Positions 15,963-25,082 of a DNA stretch of 64,000 bases are shown here, piece after piece (the stretch's first letter is position 1; every line of letters starts with the position of its first letter). The stretch comes from Streptomyces griseofuscus (lineage in GTDB: Bacteria; Actinomycetota; Actinomycetes; Streptomycetales; Streptomycetaceae). The translations under genes and the position numbers were made by a program. The stretch lies in NCBI RefSeq assembly GCF_014673495.1, contig NZ_CP051006.1, forward strand, positions 3,782,001-3,846,000, given 5' to 3'. The notes beneath the pieces were generated by a model. That model had not been told where the DNA came from. It did not search any database and saw only the letters and a list, made by a program, of their open reading frames with translations.

Positions 15963-17410
15963 AGGCCGTACTCCTTCCAGCGGCGGTCGACCAGGGCCGC
16001 CGTATCCGGGTCCGACAGGACCATCTCCGGCCACCCGCCGTCGCGCGTGTAGCCCTCCTCCGGCCATTTCCGGGTGGCGTCGATCCCGGCCTTGCCGCCC
16101 CAGAACTGCTGGTAGGAGGCGTGGTCGAGATGGTCGACGGGGCCTTCCACGACCGTGAGGTCACGGGCGTAGTCGGTGTTGCCGAGGGCGCGCCAGGCGA
16201 CCTCGTGCAGATCGTGGACGTCGCAGTCGGCGTCCACGACCACGATCAGCTTGGTGAGGGACATCATGTGCGCCCCCCAGACGGCGTGCATGACCTTCTG
16301 CGCGTGCTTCGGGTACTTCTTGTCGATCGAGACGATCGCGCAGTTGTGGAAGCCGCCGGCCTCGGGCAGGTGGTAGTCCACGATGTCCGGGACGATGATC
16401 TTCAGCAGCGGCAGGAAGAAGCGTTCCGTGGCGCGGCCGAGCGGGCCGTCCTCGGTGGGCGGGCGGCCGACCACGATCGACTGGAGCAGCGGCCGCTTGC
16501 GCATCGTCACGCAGTCGATCTTCAGCGCGGGGAACGGCTCCTGCGGCGTGTAGAAGCCGGTGTGGTCGCCGAACGGGCCCTCGGGCAGCATCTCGCCCGG
16601 CTCCAGCCAGCCCTCCAGGACGACCTCGGCGTTGGCCGGGACCTGGAGCGGCACGGTCTTGCAGTCGACCATCTCGATCCGCTTGCCCGCGATGAACCCG
16701 GCGAACAGGTACTCGTCGATGTCACCGGGCAGCGGCGCCGTGGAGGCGTAGGTGACGGCGGGGGGACAGCCGAAGGCGATGGCGACGGGCAGCCGCTCGC
16801 CCCGGCGGGCGGCCACCTGGTAGTGGTTGCGGCTGTCCTTGTGGATCTGCCAGTGCATGCCGATGGTGCGCTTGTCATGGCGCTGGAGGCGGTACAGGCC
16901 GAGGTTGCGGACGCCGCTCTCGGGGTCCTTGGTGTGGGTCAGGCCCAGGTTGAAGAAGGAGCCGCCGTCCTCGGGCCAGGTGAACAGCGCGGGGAGCCGG
17001 TCGAGGTCGACGTCGTCGCCGTGCAGGACGACCTCCTGGACCGGCGCTTCCTTGATCTTCCTCGGCGGGACGTGCGCCATCGCGCCCAGCTTGCCGAACG
17101 CCTCGCGCACCCCGACGAAGCCGTGCGGCAGCTCGGGGCGCAGCAGCCCGCCGATCTTGTCGGAGATGTCGCCGTACGACTTCAGGCCGAGCGCCTTCAG
17201 GAGGCGGCGGTCGGTGCCGAAGACGTTCATGGCCAGCGGCATCGCCGAGCCCTTGACGTTCTCGAAGAGCAGCGCGGGTCCGCCGGACTTCTGCACCCGG
17301 TCGACGATCTCCCCGATTTCCAGGTAGGGGTCGACCTCGGCCTTGATGCGCTTGAGGTCTCCCTCGCGCTCCAGGGCCCGGAGCAGGGAACGAAGATCGT
17401 CGTAAGCCAT
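15959..17410 (-). CDS. ubiD: menaquinone biosynthesis decarboxylase (UbiD family)
   Basis: 483 residues from an ATG at 17408-17410 (MAYDDLRSLLRALEREGDL) behind GGGGGG. UbiD markers include EGPFGDHTGFYTPQEPFP with the catalytic E-x-D region, MHWQIHKDSRNHY, and the VVDADCDVHDLHEVAWR segment. The enzyme needs prenylated FMN made by UbiX and decarboxylates the prenylated aromatic acid in the late futalosine pathway (MqnL role). It heads the operon with mqnP. The promoter must lie between 17411 and the plus-strand gene at 17592, where a 16-bp palindrome is present. Confidence 0.94.
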   Translation of the reverse strand: MAYDDLRSLLRALEREGDLKRIKAEVDPYLEIGEIVDRVQKSGGPALLFENVKGSAMPLAMNVFGTDRRLLKALGLKSYGDISDKIGGLLRPELPHGFVGVREAFGKLGAMAHVPPRKIKEAPVQEVVLHGDDVDLDRLPALFTWPEDGGSFFNLGLTHTKDPESGVRNLGLYRLQRHDKRTIGMHWQIHKDSRNHYQVAARRGERLPVAIAFGCPPAVTYASTAPLPGDIDEYLFAGFIAGKRIEMVDCKTVPLQVPANAEVVLEGWLEPGEMLPEGPFGDHTGFYTPQEPFPALKIDCVTMRKRPLLQSIVVGRPPTEDGPLGRATERFFLPLLKIIVPDIVDYHLPEAGGFHNCAIVSIDKKYPKHAQKVMHAVWGAHMMSLTKLIVVVDADCDVHDLHEVAWRALGNTDYARDLTVVEGPVDHLDHASYQQFWGGKAGIDATRKWPEEGYTRDGGWPEMVLSDPDTAALVDRRWKEYGL

Positions 17411-17481
17411 GCCCCCCAGTATCTGCCACACCCCACCGGGACCCCGTCACCGGGCCCGGTCCACGGCCGGGCCGGGTGTCG

Positions 17482-17497
17482 GATCCCGTACGGGATC
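17482..17497. promoter_or_regulatory. perfect 16-bp palindrome in a divergent promoter region
   Basis: GATCCCGTACGGGATC reads the same on both strands. It lies 72 bp upstream of the ubiD start and 95 bp upstream of the DUF6232-like gene, so it is a plausible operator for either direction. Confidence 0.4.
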
Positions 17498-17591
17498 TTG
17501 TGTGCTTAACCACTTGCCAGTGCCGCGCGCGGGTCGGGTTAATGGTCGTCACCGAGCAGTCAGTTTCTGCCCGACCTCAGGGGGACGACAG

Positions 17592-18275
17592 ATGCAGTAC
17601 GGCCCGGGGCCGGAGCGCCCCGCCCAGGACCCGCCACCCGCGCCACCCGCACCCTCCGCCCCGCCCGCCCCGCCCGCCGCCGCGCCGCCCATGCCGGATG
17701 TTCCCGCGCCCTCGCCGCACCCGGTGCCGAGGATGCTCGATCTGCGGGTCAGCAAGCGGATCCTGTGGATCGGGCGGGCGGTGTATCCGCTGGCCAACAT
17801 CGCCCGTGTGTACTCCTTCATGCTGCGGCCCAGGCGCAAGGAGGCGGTGCTGCGGTTCCTGCGGTACAGCGCCGGGACCATCGCCATCGCGATGCTCGTG
17901 ATGCTGCCCAGCCTGCCCGCGCTGGCGCTGGGCGGCTCGGACGGGCAGTCGGGCGCGGCCGGTTACGTCGTCTTCGTCTGGCTCCTCGCCATCGGCGCCG
18001 AGATCTTCTTCCTGGCCGACATGATCGGTGTGCTGACCGCGAGCCCGCAGTTCGTCCTCGCGGTGGAGACCTCGGGCGCGTCCACCGCGCTGGTCACCAG
18101 CCAGGACCCGCGCTATCTGGACCAGCTGGTGGAGCAGCTCTCGTACGCCATTGAGCATCCGGACACCGAGTTCCGGGTGACGGTGCAGAGCCTCACGGTC
18201 TCGCCGAAGAACTACTACTTCGGGGACAACGTCAACATGTACGGCGGCAACGGGAACACGGGGATCAGCTCATGA
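17592..18275 (+). CDS. DUF6232-like membrane protein with a C-terminal Asn/Gly motif
   Basis: 227 residues from an ATG at 17592 behind AGGGGGACGA. Residues 1-48 are Pro/Ala-rich and disordered. Then comes a conserved core (LRVSKRILWIGRAVYPLANI, then ARVYSFMLRPRRKEAVLRFL), two membrane helices around 98-115 and 128-150, and VLAVETSGASTALVTS. I match this to DUF6232 from memory. The last ~20 residues form a separate motif, YYFGDNVNMYGGNGNTGIS, absent from a plain DUF6232 core and repeated at the N-terminus of the next protein. The frames overlap (ATGA at 18272). The function is unknown; the motif suggests the two proteins assemble together. Confidence 0.75.
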   Translation: MQYGPGPERPAQDPPPAPPAPSAPPAPPAAAPPMPDVPAPSPHPVPRMLDLRVSKRILWIGRAVYPLANIARVYSFMLRPRRKEAVLRFLRYSAGTIAIAMLVMLPSLPALALGGSDGQSGAAGYVVFVWLLAIGAEIFFLADMIGVLTASPQFVLAVETSGASTALVTSQDPRYLDQLVEQLSYAIEHPDTEFRVTVQSLTVSPKNYYFGDNVNMYGGNGNTGISS

Positions 18276-18622
18276 GCGGTGACAGCTACTTCTACGGCGA
18301 CAACGTGAACATGCACGGCGGCACCGGCAATATCGGCATCGTCAAGAACCAGGGCGGCGCGCCGACCGCGCAGGACCCGGCGCTGGCCGCGGCCCTCGCC
18401 GAACTCCGGCGGCTGGTGGCCGAGTTGCGGGCGCAGGTGCCGGAGCCCAGCGCGGCGCTGCTCGACGAGTCCGTGCCGGCCGCGACCGCCGACGCCCCCG
18501 TACCCGCGCCGGAGCGGCACCGGGCGCTGATGGCCATCGCCGGGATCGCGGCGACCGTCGGTACGGTCGGACAGCCGGTGGCGGAGGCGGTGCGGGCGAT
18601 CATCGGGATGATCAACGGCTGA
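18272..18622 (+). CDS. small protein with an N-terminal amyloid-like motif
   Basis: 116 residues. Residues 5-23 read SYFYGDNVNMHGGTGNIGI, nearly the same as the C-terminal tail of the preceding protein. A hydrophilic helical part follows (ALAELRRLVAELRAQVPEP), and the end is a hydrophobic, Gly/Ala-rich helix (LMAIAGIAATVGTVGQPV). An aromatic-Gly-Asp-Asn-Val-Asn repeat with alternating hydrophobic and Asn/Gly residues is what RHIM-like bacterial amyloid signalling motifs look like. Overlapping translation with the DUF6232-like gene supports a physical pair. No enzymatic domain is seen. Confidence 0.72.
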   Translation: MSGDSYFYGDNVNMHGGTGNIGIVKNQGGAPTAQDPALAAALAELRRLVAELRAQVPEPSAALLDESVPAATADAPVPAPERHRALMAIAGIAATVGTVGQPVAEAVRAIIGMING

Positions 18623-18769
18623 TCGCCGGCCGAACCGTGGCCGACCCCCGGCCGCACCCCCGCATGGTCACTGTCGGTTAATCAGTCCCCCGTTCGGCCT
18701 GCCACCCGTTCCGTTGAAATGGCGGCGGCGGGCATGTCTCCGCCGCCTCCCACGGCATTGCCTTGGAGG

Positions 18770-18792
18770 GGGGCCCTATTCAGCAGGGCCCC
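18770..18792 (+). terminator. hairpin just upstream of the condensation-like gene
   Basis: GGGGCCCT and AGGGCCCC form a perfect 8-bp stem around a 7-base loop. It could end the preceding two-gene transcript or attenuate the next gene, whose ribosome site begins about 15 bp later. Confidence 0.45.
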
Positions 18793-18810
18793 TTCTTCGA
18801 TGGGAGACGC

Positions 18811-20217
18811 GTGCGAATCACTGACATCCAGCGCTGCGGGGTACGGCCGGGACGGCTCGTCGAGTGGACGCTGAGCCCGGCCACCGTGGCGGCGGCGACC
18901 CGGCTGCCGGAGGACTCCCGGCCGCCGGCCTATATCCAGGAGTCGCACATCCGGACCGCCAAGTGCGTACGGGAGGAAGGGCTGTTCGTGCCGACCTGGC
19001 TCGGCACCGCCTTCGACCTGCCGGGCCGGGTCGACCTCGACGTGCTCCAAGAGGCGCTGCGCTCCTGGACGTTGCGGCACGAGACGCTGCGCAGCGGGTT
19101 CCGCTGGGCGGGTGAGGAGCTGCGCCGGTTCACCCTCGACCCCGCCGATGTGTCCCTGCACCGCGAGGACGCCGGGGAGTTCGACGACGCGGACCGGCTC
19201 ACCGCGTATCTCCAGGACCGGTTCGACACCGTCGCCGACGCCCTGCGCTGGCCGAACCTCATCTACACCGCCGTCGTACGTGACGACTCCACCAGCGTCT
19301 ACATGGCCTTCGACCACAGCAATGTGGACGCCTACTCGCTGACCCGGATCGCCGCCGAGGTGCACGAGGTGTACGACGCGCTCACGGCGGGCCGCACCGC
19401 CGACCGCCCCGCCCCCGCGGCCAGTTACGTCGACTTCTGCGAGATCGAGCGGGCCGACGCGGACCGGCTGGACGGCGACCACGACATCGTGGCCCGCTGG
19501 CGGGAGTTCATCCGGCGCGGCGGCGGCACCCTGCCGACCTTCCCGGTGGACCTCGGCCTCACCCCCGGCGAGCCGCTGCCCCCGCAGGCGATGCTGTGCG
19601 AGCCGCTCGCGGACGCGGAGGCGGCGGCCGCGTTCGAGGCGTACTGCCGCCCCTACGGCGGGAGCCTGGTCGGCGTGCTGGCGGCGACCGCGCTCAGCGT
19701 GCGGGAGCTGGGCGGGCAGTCGGTGTACCGGACGGTCGTGCCCTTCCACACCCGGGTCCGCTCGCGCTGGACCGACTCGGTGGGCTGGTACGTGGGCGGC
19801 GCCCCCATCGAGGTGCCGCTGACCGGCATCCGCGGCTTCCCGGACGTCCTGCGGGCGGTGCGCACGGAGCTGGGCGCGGCCCGCAAGCTGGCCCGGATGC
19901 CGCTGGCCCGGGTGCTGGCGCTGCTCGGCGCTGACTTCCGGCCCACCTCGCCCGACCTGTACTCGATCGTCTCGTACGTCGACACCCGGGCGGTGCCCGG
20001 CGCCGACCGGTGGACGGACATGCGGGCGCACGCGCTGCTGCGGGTGTCGTACGGCGACCAGGTGTGCGTCTGGGTGAACCGGCAGCACGAGGGGCTGTGG
20101 CTGGCCAGCCGCTACCCGGACACGGATGTCGCCGCGAAGAACATGCGGCTGTACGTGGAGCGGCTGCGGGACCACATCGCCTCGGCGGGCCACGGCAGCC
20201 TGTCCGCGGTGTCATGA
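18811..20217 (+). CDS. condensation-domain-like acyltransferase homologue
   Basis: 468 residues from a GTG at 18811 with a GGGAGA site. The fold is that of an NRPS condensation domain or PapA-type acyltransferase: LDVLQEALRSWTLRHETLRS, then the active-site segment AFDHSNVDAYS in place of HHxxxDG. The second His and the Asp are kept but the first His is Asp. A late VGWYVGGAPIEVPL segment matches the bridging region. There are no adenylation or carrier domains here, so it is a stand-alone enzyme that may acylate a small molecule or lipid, or a catalytically altered relative. It lies 106 bp before an NTPase gene on the same strand. Confidence 0.8.
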   Translation: MRITDIQRCGVRPGRLVEWTLSPATVAAATRLPEDSRPPAYIQESHIRTAKCVREEGLFVPTWLGTAFDLPGRVDLDVLQEALRSWTLRHETLRSGFRWAGEELRRFTLDPADVSLHREDAGEFDDADRLTAYLQDRFDTVADALRWPNLIYTAVVRDDSTSVYMAFDHSNVDAYSLTRIAAEVHEVYDALTAGRTADRPAPAASYVDFCEIERADADRLDGDHDIVARWREFIRRGGGTLPTFPVDLGLTPGEPLPPQAMLCEPLADAEAAAAFEAYCRPYGGSLVGVLAATALSVRELGGQSVYRTVVPFHTRVRSRWTDSVGWYVGGAPIEVPLTGIRGFPDVLRAVRTELGAARKLARMPLARVLALLGADFRPTSPDLYSIVSYVDTRAVPGADRWTDMRAHALLRVSYGDQVCVWVNRQHEGLWLASRYPDTDVAAKNMRLYVERLRDHIASAGHGSLSAVS

Positions 20218-20322
20218 GCGCACCGCGGCGCCATGGGCACACATCGTTATCCAAACGGGCACCACTGGCCCTGGCACGGAGCAACTACCCCTTTCTACAC
20301 TGTTGTTGAGGGGGGCGATGCT

Positions 20323-22407
20323 GTGCGCACACGGTTGCACGGGCGGGGGGCGCTCTTCGACGCGGATCCGGCCGGACTCGCGCCGCGCCTGGTGGGCCTG
20401 GTCCCCGGACGCCATCGCGCCCATCCTCTGGAACACCCGGACGAGCCGCCCTTCGTGGTGCTCACCGGCGCCCGGGGGCTGGGCAAGAGCGCGGTGCTCG
20501 ACGCGCTTCAGGAGGCATACCGGGGGCACACCCCGGTCGCGCTGATCGACTGTTCGGCCACGCAGTTCGCCGGGCCGCCCGCGGGCCGGCCTGCCGACTC
20601 CTGGTCGCCGTCGGCTCAGGCGCTGCTGGTGATCGCCGAGCAGCTGGCCGAGCCGGTGACCGGCGCCGGGCGGATCACCTTCCCGCGGCTGATGTCGGGC
20701 CTGGTCGCGGTGGCCGCGGGCGGCTGGGGCGACGCCGAGGCGGAGCGGATCCGCCGGGAGGTCGAGCGGATCCTGCTGCTGAACGAGCGGGGTCCGCGGA
20801 TCGGCGCGTTCGCGGGCAGATGGGCGGGCAAGGTCGCGGCGAAGGTGGTCGCGGCCGCCACCGGCGCGGGCCCGCTGGTCTCGGGCGCCATCGAGGCCAC
20901 CCTGGAGTCCGTCGCCGAGGGCTTCACCGGCCACAAGCACCAGAAGGCGTCGGAGTGGTACCGCTCGTACCCGAACGCCGGCGGCAACGCCGAGCGCGGG
21001 CTGATCCTGCTGTCCCAGCACTTCCGGGACGGCGACGGCTCGCGCGAGCACGCGGAGCGGTATCTGGTGCGGGCGCTGCTGGCCGACCTCGGCGAGGCGT
21101 ACACCGGGTTCATGGCGAAGATGCAGCGCCTGGGCCGGCCCCTGGTGCTGCTCGACAACGCGCAGACGACCCCGGGCCCGGAGCTGACCGCGGCCGTGCT
21201 GCGCGATCGCGCGGAGGGCACCGGCGACCGGGTGGTGTTCGTGGCCGCCCGGCGCGGCGAGGGCCGGGCCGAACTGCCCAACGCCGTACGGCGGCAGCTG
21301 GCCGAGGTCGCCCGGCGCACCGGCTGGACACCGGACGCGGCCCCCTCCTCGCGGGCGCTGCTGGTCGCGCTGCCGCCGCTGAGCGCGGACGACACCCTGC
21401 ACATCGTCGGCGCGCTGTGCGCGGACACCGCCGTGCCCTCCCATCTCCCGGCCGCCGCCCACCGGTTGACCGGCGGCAACCCGCTGGGCGTGGTGCTGCT
21501 CGCCGAGTCGGCCGCGCAGCATCTGCCCGAGGTGTCCTCGCTGGGCGAGCTGCTCAGCGCGGAGTTCCGTCCGGCCGAGGACCGGCCGGGCTCGCCGGTC
21601 CACCAGGCGCTGCTGGACCGGCTGGTGCCGGCCGCGTACCTGGAGGAGCTGACCGTGCTGGCCGCCGCCCACGACCACGAATCGGCGTGCGCCCTGGCCT
21701 CGGCACTGCTGCCGGACACCTTCGGACCCGCCGATGTACGGGCCCTTCAGACGCTGCTCGCCGAGGAGGGACTGCCCGTCGTACCGGGCCAGTTCGTCGG
21801 CGACCCGTTCGTGCGGACGCTGCTGCTGCTGCGGCTGCATCTGCGCGACGAGGACCACGCGTCATGGCGGCGCGCGCACGAGACGCTGATCGAGCACTAC
21901 GCGGAGCCGGAGCGGGCGCCGTACCGGCTCTACCACGAACTCGCGCTCGGGGACGCCGAGTCGGCGGTCGCGCGCTTACGGGACGACTTCGCGGATGCCG
22001 ACACCCGGGTGTGGCTGCGCACCCTGCGCTTCATCGCGTCCGCGCCCTACTTCCACGCGCACGACGCCGAGGGCCGTGACTTCGGCGGGCGCGGCGACCG
22101 GCGGGCCGCGGTCGCGCTCGGTGTGACGGACACCGGCTATCCGCTGCCGGAGGGTGTGGACGCCGTACTGCACCTGCGGGTACGGCGGTTGCTGCACGCG
22201 CTGTGGGAGCTGACGGATCCGCTGGTGCTGCCGGATCCCAAGGTGTGCGACCGGCTCCGCTTCGAGCTGGAGCAACTGTCCAATCTGCGCCCCGCCGCGG
22301 GCGCGCTGCTGTGGCGGGCCTCCCGGGACTGGCCGGCGGCCGCGCTGGCCGGACGCCCGATCGAGGGGCCGGCCGATCCTGAGGACGACGGTCGCGGGGA
22401 GGCCTGA
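20323..22407 (+). CDS. large P-loop (STAND-like) NTPase
   Basis: 694 residues from a GTG at 20323 preceded by GAGGGGGG; earlier in-frame codons lack a site. A Walker A motif GARGLGKS is at residues 49-56 and a Walker B-like RPLVLLDNAQ is mid-protein. An R-rich sensor region (VVFVAARRGEGRAEL) and a winged-helix-like and helical C-terminal half follow (LTGGNPLGVVLLAES, a GNPL motif common in STAND NTPases). It has no obvious effector domain. Its stop overlaps the start of a membrane-anchored binding protein by one base, so I infer a receptor-NTPase pair. The process is unknown. Confidence 0.75.
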   Translation: MRTRLHGRGALFDADPAGLAPRLVGLVPGRHRAHPLEHPDEPPFVVLTGARGLGKSAVLDALQEAYRGHTPVALIDCSATQFAGPPAGRPADSWSPSAQALLVIAEQLAEPVTGAGRITFPRLMSGLVAVAAGGWGDAEAERIRREVERILLLNERGPRIGAFAGRWAGKVAAKVVAAATGAGPLVSGAIEATLESVAEGFTGHKHQKASEWYRSYPNAGGNAERGLILLSQHFRDGDGSREHAERYLVRALLADLGEAYTGFMAKMQRLGRPLVLLDNAQTTPGPELTAAVLRDRAEGTGDRVVFVAARRGEGRAELPNAVRRQLAEVARRTGWTPDAAPSSRALLVALPPLSADDTLHIVGALCADTAVPSHLPAAAHRLTGGNPLGVVLLAESAAQHLPEVSSLGELLSAEFRPAEDRPGSPVHQALLDRLVPAAYLEELTVLAAAHDHESACALASALLPDTFGPADVRALQTLLAEEGLPVVPGQFVGDPFVRTLLLLRLHLRDEDHASWRRAHETLIEHYAEPERAPYRLYHELALGDAESAVARLRDDFADADTRVWLRTLRFIASAPYFHAHDAEGRDFGGRGDRRAAVALGVTDTGYPLPEGVDAVLHLRVRRLLHALWELTDPLVLPDPKVCDRLRFELEQLSNLRPAAGALLWRASRDWPAAALAGRPIEGPADPEDDGRGEA

Positions 22408-23981
22408 TGGCGGGGGGCATGGGGACCTGGGTACGCGAGCATGTGTGGGAGATCCCGCTGCGCCGGTATCTGTCCCTGCTGCTGGCGGCGGCCCTGGTGG
22501 CGGGCGGGGTGTTCGGGGCGCGCACCCTGATGCACGACGACCGGCGGTGCGCGCCGGGGGTGTCGCGGCCCGCGGGCAGTGACGAGTGCGTGGGCGTGGC
22601 GACCGGCGTGTACGACTTCGGCCAGCCCCGCTTCCACCAGGTGGTGGAAGCGATCGGGCGGGAGAACAAGGGCCTCAAGAGCGGGAGTTATGTCACGGTG
22701 GCGCTGATGCTGCCGTTCACCTCCACCTCGACGACCAATCTGAACGACATAGAGCATCAGCTCCAAGGCGCCTATCTCGCCCAGTACTCGGCCAACCACG
22801 ACGCCAACGGGCAGTCCCCGCAGATCCGCCTGGTGCTCGCCAACTCGGGTACGGGCAAGGACAGCTGGCGGCCGACGGTGAGCCAGATGGACGGGATGAC
22901 CCGGAGCGCGGACCGGCTGCGGGCGGTGGCCGGGATAGGGCAGAGCACCGATCCCAACCAGGCGGCCGTCGCGGCGTTGACCAAGCTCGGCATCCCGGTG
23001 ATCGGCTCCTCCATCACCGCCGACGAACTGGCCAACGGGCAGCGCGGCAAGAAGGCCGACCCCTACCCCGGGCTCGCCCGGGTGGCGCCGACCAACACCG
23101 ACGAGGCCCGCGCGCTCGCCTCCTACACCAAGGCCAAGGCGAACCGGGCCAACGAGAACAAGGCCATGCTGGTCTACGACAAGCCGGGCGACCCGTACAC
23201 GAACTCGCTCAAGCAGTCGTTCAGCACACTGATGAACGGCTCGCCGTACCAGCCGGTCCTGGAGCAGCCGTTCACCCCGCCCGCCGACCGCAGCCAGGAG
23301 GGCACCACCGCCAACACCTTCCGGCAGATCACCAACATCGTGTGCGACACCCCCCGGGACACCCACACGATCCTGTTCGCGGGCCGGCACACCCAGCTGC
23401 GGCAGTTCGTGAACGCGCTGGGCGACCGCGGCTGCATGGACCGCTCCTTCCAGGTCCTCACCGGCGACGAGGCCTCCTACCTCACCTATGAGAAGGAGCT
23501 GAACCGCGACGCCCTGCGGCACAACCTCACCGTGCTCTTCACCTCCCTCGCCCATCCGGACGCCTGGCTGAAGAACCCCCCGAAGACCGGCGGTTCCACG
23601 GCGGACTACCAGACCCTCCAGCGGCTGCTGAAGACCGCCGAGCACAAGCCGGCCGGCCCGATAGGACCGGTCGCCCTGGACGACGGCCAGTTGATCATCG
23701 GCTACGACGCGCTCCAGCTCGCGGTGCACGGCATCCGCGAGGCCGTGCCGGAGGGCCGGAGCATCCCGACCCTCGCGGACGTCGGCCTCCAGTGGCCGCA
23801 GGTCAAGGGCTCGCTGAAGGTGGCCGGGGCGAGCGGCTGGATCTGCCTGGACGAGCACGGCAACCCCTACGACAAGGCCGTACCGATCGTGCGTCTGACC
23901 CCGGAGGGCGACTCGCAGTTCGTCCAGCTGGCCTGGCCGGAGGGGAAGCCGCCGGGGAAGGACTGCCTGCCGCCCGCGTGA
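22407..23981 (+). CDS. membrane-anchored type 1 periplasmic-binding-fold protein
   Basis: 524 residues. One helix near the N-terminus (LSLLLAAALVAGGVFGA, about 22-38) anchors an extracellular domain of about 480 residues with the Leu/Ile/Val-binding-protein-like fold: VTVALMLPFTSTSTT, then GAYLAQYSANHDANG and AVAGIGQSTDPNQAAVAALT. There is no lipobox and no ABC permease or ATPase nearby, so it is unlikely to be a transporter subunit. The one-base overlap with the NTPase gene argues for a shared signalling role with an extracellular ligand. Confidence 0.78.
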   Translation: MAGGMGTWVREHVWEIPLRRYLSLLLAAALVAGGVFGARTLMHDDRRCAPGVSRPAGSDECVGVATGVYDFGQPRFHQVVEAIGRENKGLKSGSYVTVALMLPFTSTSTTNLNDIEHQLQGAYLAQYSANHDANGQSPQIRLVLANSGTGKDSWRPTVSQMDGMTRSADRLRAVAGIGQSTDPNQAAVAALTKLGIPVIGSSITADELANGQRGKKADPYPGLARVAPTNTDEARALASYTKAKANRANENKAMLVYDKPGDPYTNSLKQSFSTLMNGSPYQPVLEQPFTPPADRSQEGTTANTFRQITNIVCDTPRDTHTILFAGRHTQLRQFVNALGDRGCMDRSFQVLTGDEASYLTYEKELNRDALRHNLTVLFTSLAHPDAWLKNPPKTGGSTADYQTLQRLLKTAEHKPAGPIGPVALDDGQLIIGYDALQLAVHGIREAVPEGRSIPTLADVGLQWPQVKGSLKVAGASGWICLDEHGNPYDKAVPIVRLTPEGDSQFVQLAWPEGKPPGKDCLPPA

Positions 23982-24008
23982 GGGTCCGGGCCCCCGCCCG
24001 CGTGCGGG

Positions 24009-25082
24009 TCAGGACGCCTTGCCGGGTGTCGCGGGGTGCTGCTTCTCCTTGTCCACGACGGCCCGCTCCAGGATCGCGGTGCGCTCGGTGACGGTGCCGG
24101 GCCTGATGTCCTGGCCCGTCCCGACCTGCACACCCCGGCTGCCGAGGTAGGCGAAGGTGCCCCGGTCGAAGATCCACTCCTTGCGTTCGCCGGTCCCGGG
24201 GTCCAGCCGGGCCAGCGCGATCCCGTCCCGTCCGGCGGCGTCCTGGGAGTGCTCGACCACCACCACACCGGGGATCCGGGCCGCGGCACGGTAGAGGGCT
24301 GCGGCGGTCCGCGCGGGCACCAGCTGCTCGCCGACGATGTCCCCGATGATGTCGAACGCCTGCTGGTCCCGGTCGGTCTGGTGGTCGGTGCGGGCGTAGA
24401 TCTTCTTCAGCAGCGCCCCGGGTTCGGTGGGCAGCGCCCTCGTCTCGTCGTACGAGTCACGGGTGATGTCGCTGTCCAGGGTGATACCCCCCTTCGGCTG
24501 GTACCCGGGCTCCTCCAGCCAGCCCTTGTGCCCGTCGGGGGACTGCCAGAACTCCCTGCCGTGCAGGGGCTCCACCAGGGTGCGGGAGGTGTCGTGTTCC
24601 AGGTTCTCGTCCGTGTAGGCGGAGGAGACCTCGCTCCTGACGTAGATGAACTGGTCCGGGCGGGGCGTCGGCAGGGCCTCGCGGCCCGCCGCGTCGGCGA
24701 TGTGCTCGACCGTGGCGGCGAGGGCCACGGTCGAACCGGTCTGGATCCGTACGACCGGCGCCGCGACCGGGGCCGGCGCACCGGGCCCGCCGGAGCCGCC
24801 GGTGCCGGTCAGGGCGACGACGGCCACCCCGGCCAGGGCCAGCGCGGCCGGGACGCCGATCAGCACCGGGCGGCGCGGGCGCCCGCGGACCGGCCGGGGC
24901 GCCTTGCCCGGGGCGGGGGCGGGTTCGGTGGCTGTGGCGCTCTGGTCTCGCTGGATGTGGGCCATGAAGGCGTCCTCAAGTCGGCGATGGCGGTCGCGGG
25001 GCAGCTCCGGGTCACCGGGCGCCGGCAGCAGACGGGCCAGTTCCGCGGGGTCGGGTTCCCCGAACCTCGGTGTCCGCTTCAT
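24009..25082 (-). CDS. CU044_5270-like membrane protein, ECF partner
   Basis: 357 residues from an ATG at 25080-25082 (MKRTPRFGEPDPAELARLLP) that overlaps the stop of the sigma-factor gene. A cytoplasmic N-terminal part of ~70 residues precedes a single helix (PVLIGVPAALALAGVAVVAL), and the extracellular domain contains QFIYVRSEVSS and GDIVGEQLVPARTAAALYRA. This is the architecture of the actinobacterial CU044_5270 family, encoded next to ECF sigma factors and probably acting as the membrane anti-sigma or sensor. There is no zinc-finger anti-sigma motif. Confidence 0.85.
   Translation of the reverse strand: MKRTPRFGEPDPAELARLLPAPGDPELPRDRHRRLEDAFMAHIQRDQSATATEPAPAPGKAPRPVRGRPRRPVLIGVPAALALAGVAVVALTGTGGSGGPGAPAPVAAPVVRIQTGSTVALAATVEHIADAAGREALPTPRPDQFIYVRSEVSSAYTDENLEHDTSRTLVEPLHGREFWQSPDGHKGWLEEPGYQPKGGITLDSDITRDSYDETRALPTEPGALLKKIYARTDHQTDRDQQAFDIIGDIVGEQLVPARTAAALYRAAARIPGVVVVEHSQDAAGRDGIALARLDPGTGERKEWIFDRGTFAYLGSRGVQVGTGQDIRPGTVTERTAILERAVVDKEKQHPATPGKAS

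Noticed and set aside
18811..20217. A nonribosomal peptide synthetase cluster, suggested by the condensation-like gene and the SARP regulator.
   Set aside because: No adenylation, carrier or thioesterase domain is present and the SARP gene is 18 kb away.
22407..23981. ABC transporter substrate-binding protein.
   Set aside because: No lipobox, no permease or ATPase genes nearby, and the gene is coupled to an NTPase that is not an ABC ATPase.
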